Of a DNA stretch of 5,928 bases, positions 4,843 to 5,928 are shown in pieces (the first letter of the stretch is position 1; each line of letters opens with the position of its first letter). Under the pieces are notes generated by a model, which saw only the letters and a program-made list of their open reading frames with translations, did no database searches and was not told where the DNA came from. Source of the stretch: Nanobdellota archaeon (GTDB lineage: Archaea; Nanobdellota; Nanobdellia; Woesearchaeales; JAHJBD01). The position numbers and the translations under genes are program-made. The stretch is from contig JAHJBD010000124.1 of the NCBI GenBank assembly GCA_018813725.1, forward strand, positions 1-5,928. Direction: 5' to 3'.

Positions 4843-4859
4843 ATTTTATTGATTTTTTT
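4834..4859 (+). terminator. Poly-T tract, likely transcription terminator
   Basis: Runs of nine, four and seven T residues (4834-4842, 4844-4847, 4853-4859) follow a 7-bp hairpin. U-rich runs are the usual intrinsic termination signal of archaeal RNA polymerase. No coding gene ends nearby on this strand, so the tract would end the candidate small RNA and insulate the rtcA promoter. Confidence 0.5.
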
Positions 4860-4866
4860 AACAATG

Positions 4867-4874
4867 TTTATTAA
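4867..4874 (+). promoter_or_regulatory. Probable TATA box of rtcA
   Basis: TTTATTAA is centred about 27 nt before the ATG at 4898, predicting a leaderless mRNA from that codon. It overlaps the alternative in-frame ATG at 4874, which therefore seems less likely as the start, although the T/A-rich tract at 4840-4852 could serve as a box for that longer form. Confidence 0.45.
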
Positions 4875-4897
4875 TGACTGTTGCCTTCTATACGACA

Positions 4898-5928
4898 ATG
4901 ATACATCTTGATGGTTCTTACTTAGAAGGTGGCGGCCAGATAGTACGCACTGCCCTTGCACTCTCTACAATCACAGAGAAATCATTCAAAGTAGATAAGA
5001 TAAGGCTAGGAAGGCCAAAACCTGGCTTAAAAGCTCAGCACCTACATTGCATCAAAGCTTTAGAAGATCTGTGCAGTGCTAAGACAGAAGGCGCAACACT
5101 AGGTTCAACATCATTAACTTATATCCCAGGTCATTTCAAGGTAAAACCCCTATCCATAGATATTGGCACTGCAGGCTCAGTTTCATTATTTCTGCAAGCC
5201 TTATTGATCCCTTGCCTATTTGGAAGCCGCACTATAAATCTAAACATCAAGGGTGGTACAGATGGTAAATGGGCAATGCCATTTGATTATTTGAATAACG
5301 TATTTTTACCCCAGATAAGGAAATACGCAAAGAAGATTGAAGTAAGGCTATTGAAGCGCGGCTACTATCCAAAAGGGGGCGGTGAGATAGAATTATCAGT
5401 AACACCTAAGTTTAATCTGCAAAACATAAAAGAAGCACCGATGATCAACTTGACAAAGCGAGGCAACATACTCTTGATCAAAGGAGTGTCACATGCATCA
5501 ATAAACCTTGAAGCGCCAAAAGTGGCAGACAGGCAAGCAAAAGCAGCTGAACTTGCCTTAACAAGGCTTCAGTGTCCAGCCATAATCCAGAAAGCCTATT
5601 ATAACTCACACTGTCCTGGCTCAGGCATAGTGCTTTGGGCCTTGTGTGGGGACAAAGAGATGGACGATATAAACCCAGTCATAATTGGAGGAGATGCTCT
5701 TGGTGAAAGGTATAAAAGCTCAGAACAAGTTGGAAAAGAAGCAGCTGATAACTTACTTAAGGAACTCAACGCACCAGTTGACAGCCATATGGCAGATAAC
5801 CTGATACCATTCCTTGCATTATTCGGCGGCAGCATAAAAGTATCACAATTGACAGAACACACAAAAACAAATATCTACGTTTCAGAACAATTCCTAGGCA
5901 AAATTTTTGAAGTTAAAGACAATCTGAT
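4898..5928 (+). CDS. rtcA: RNA 3'-terminal phosphate cyclase (3' end cut by window)
   Basis: Converts an RNA 3'-phosphate to a 2',3'-cyclic phosphate using ATP through a covalent histidine-AMP intermediate. The 343 residues present include nearly the whole enzyme (E. coli RtcA is about 338), so few residues are missing. Motifs in order: IHLDGSYLEGGGQIVRTAL (2-20), RPKPGLKAQH (39-48), IGTAGSVSLFLQAL (89-102), GGTDGKWAMPFDY (119-131), RGYYPKGGGEIEL (154-166), HADRQ-equivalent VADRQA (209-214), and LTEHTKTNI, whose H321 matches the E. coli nucleophile His309. I chose ATG 4898 because family members begin M-I-x-L-D-G and a TATA box is correctly spaced; an in-frame ATG at 4874 would add eight residues. 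No RtcB ligase or RtcR regulator is present in the window. The frame stays open at the last base. Confidence 0.95.
   Translation, partial: MIHLDGSYLEGGGQIVRTALALSTITEKSFKVDKIRLGRPKPGLKAQHLHCIKALEDLCSAKTEGATLGSTSLTYIPGHFKVKPLSIDIGTAGSVSLFLQALLIPCLFGSRTINLNIKGGTDGKWAMPFDYLNNVFLPQIRKYAKKIEVRLLKRGYYPKGGGEIELSVTPKFNLQNIKEAPMINLTKRGNILLIKGVSHASINLEAPKVADRQAKAAELALTRLQCPAIIQKAYYNSHCPGSGIVLWALCGDKEMDDINPVIIGGDALGERYKSSEQVGKEAADNLLKELNAPVDSHMADNLIPFLALFGGSIKVSQLTEHTKTNIYVSEQFLGKIFEVKDNL

Noticed and set aside
5599..5862. Minus-strand open frame opposite rtcA
   Set aside because: It lies fully within the conserved rtcA coding region and its translation shows no family resemblance.
1..5928. CRISPR array, tRNA or rRNA genes
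   Set aside because: No regularly spaced repeat-spacer units, no cloverleaf with CCA-type acceptor, and no rRNA motifs were seen on either strand.

Overview
The window looks archaeal. It carries an archaeal-type CTP-dependent riboflavin kinase fused to a winged helix (RbkR type), an archaeal-type riboflavin synthase related to lumazine synthase, a DUF460/COG2433 RuvC-like protein and a membrane-anchored winged-helix regulator. Isolated or operon-leading genes start about 25 nt downstream of TATA boxes, so their mRNAs should be nearly leaderless. Base composition is AT-rich and spacing is tight, with overlapping gene ends. This would suit a small-genome archaeon, possibly of the DPANN group, but that placement is inference.

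Layout. Positions 1-74: probable 3' end of a plus-strand gene running into the tail of the next one. 52-1176 (-): DUF460-family protein. 1177-1316: compact divergent promoter region with a small palindrome. 1317-3334 (+): a four-gene, fully overlapping riboflavin operon, ribK/rbkR - ribC - metallophosphoesterase - ribH. 3335-3497: an unusual GC-richer element with long nested inverted repeats, either a short mobile element or a structured RNA. 3543-3908 (+): small winged-helix protein. 3898-4602 (-): secreted beta-domain / transmembrane / cytoplasmic winged-helix regulator. 4603-4897: AT-rich divergent regulatory region with helically phased repeats and a likely small RNA gene. 4898-5928 (+): RtcA, RNA 3'-phosphate cyclase, cut by the window end just short of its C-terminus.

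How the genes work together. RibH makes 6,7-dimethyl-8-ribityllumazine, RibC converts it to riboflavin, and RibK phosphorylates riboflavin to FMN and probably represses the operon through its winged helix. The phosphoesterase locked between ribC and ribH is a candidate for the dephosphorylation step that must precede RibH, a step for which I know no settled archaeal enzyme. The right half of the window looks regulatory: two winged-helix proteins, a repeat array between divergent promoters, a candidate small RNA, and an RNA-end-processing enzyme.
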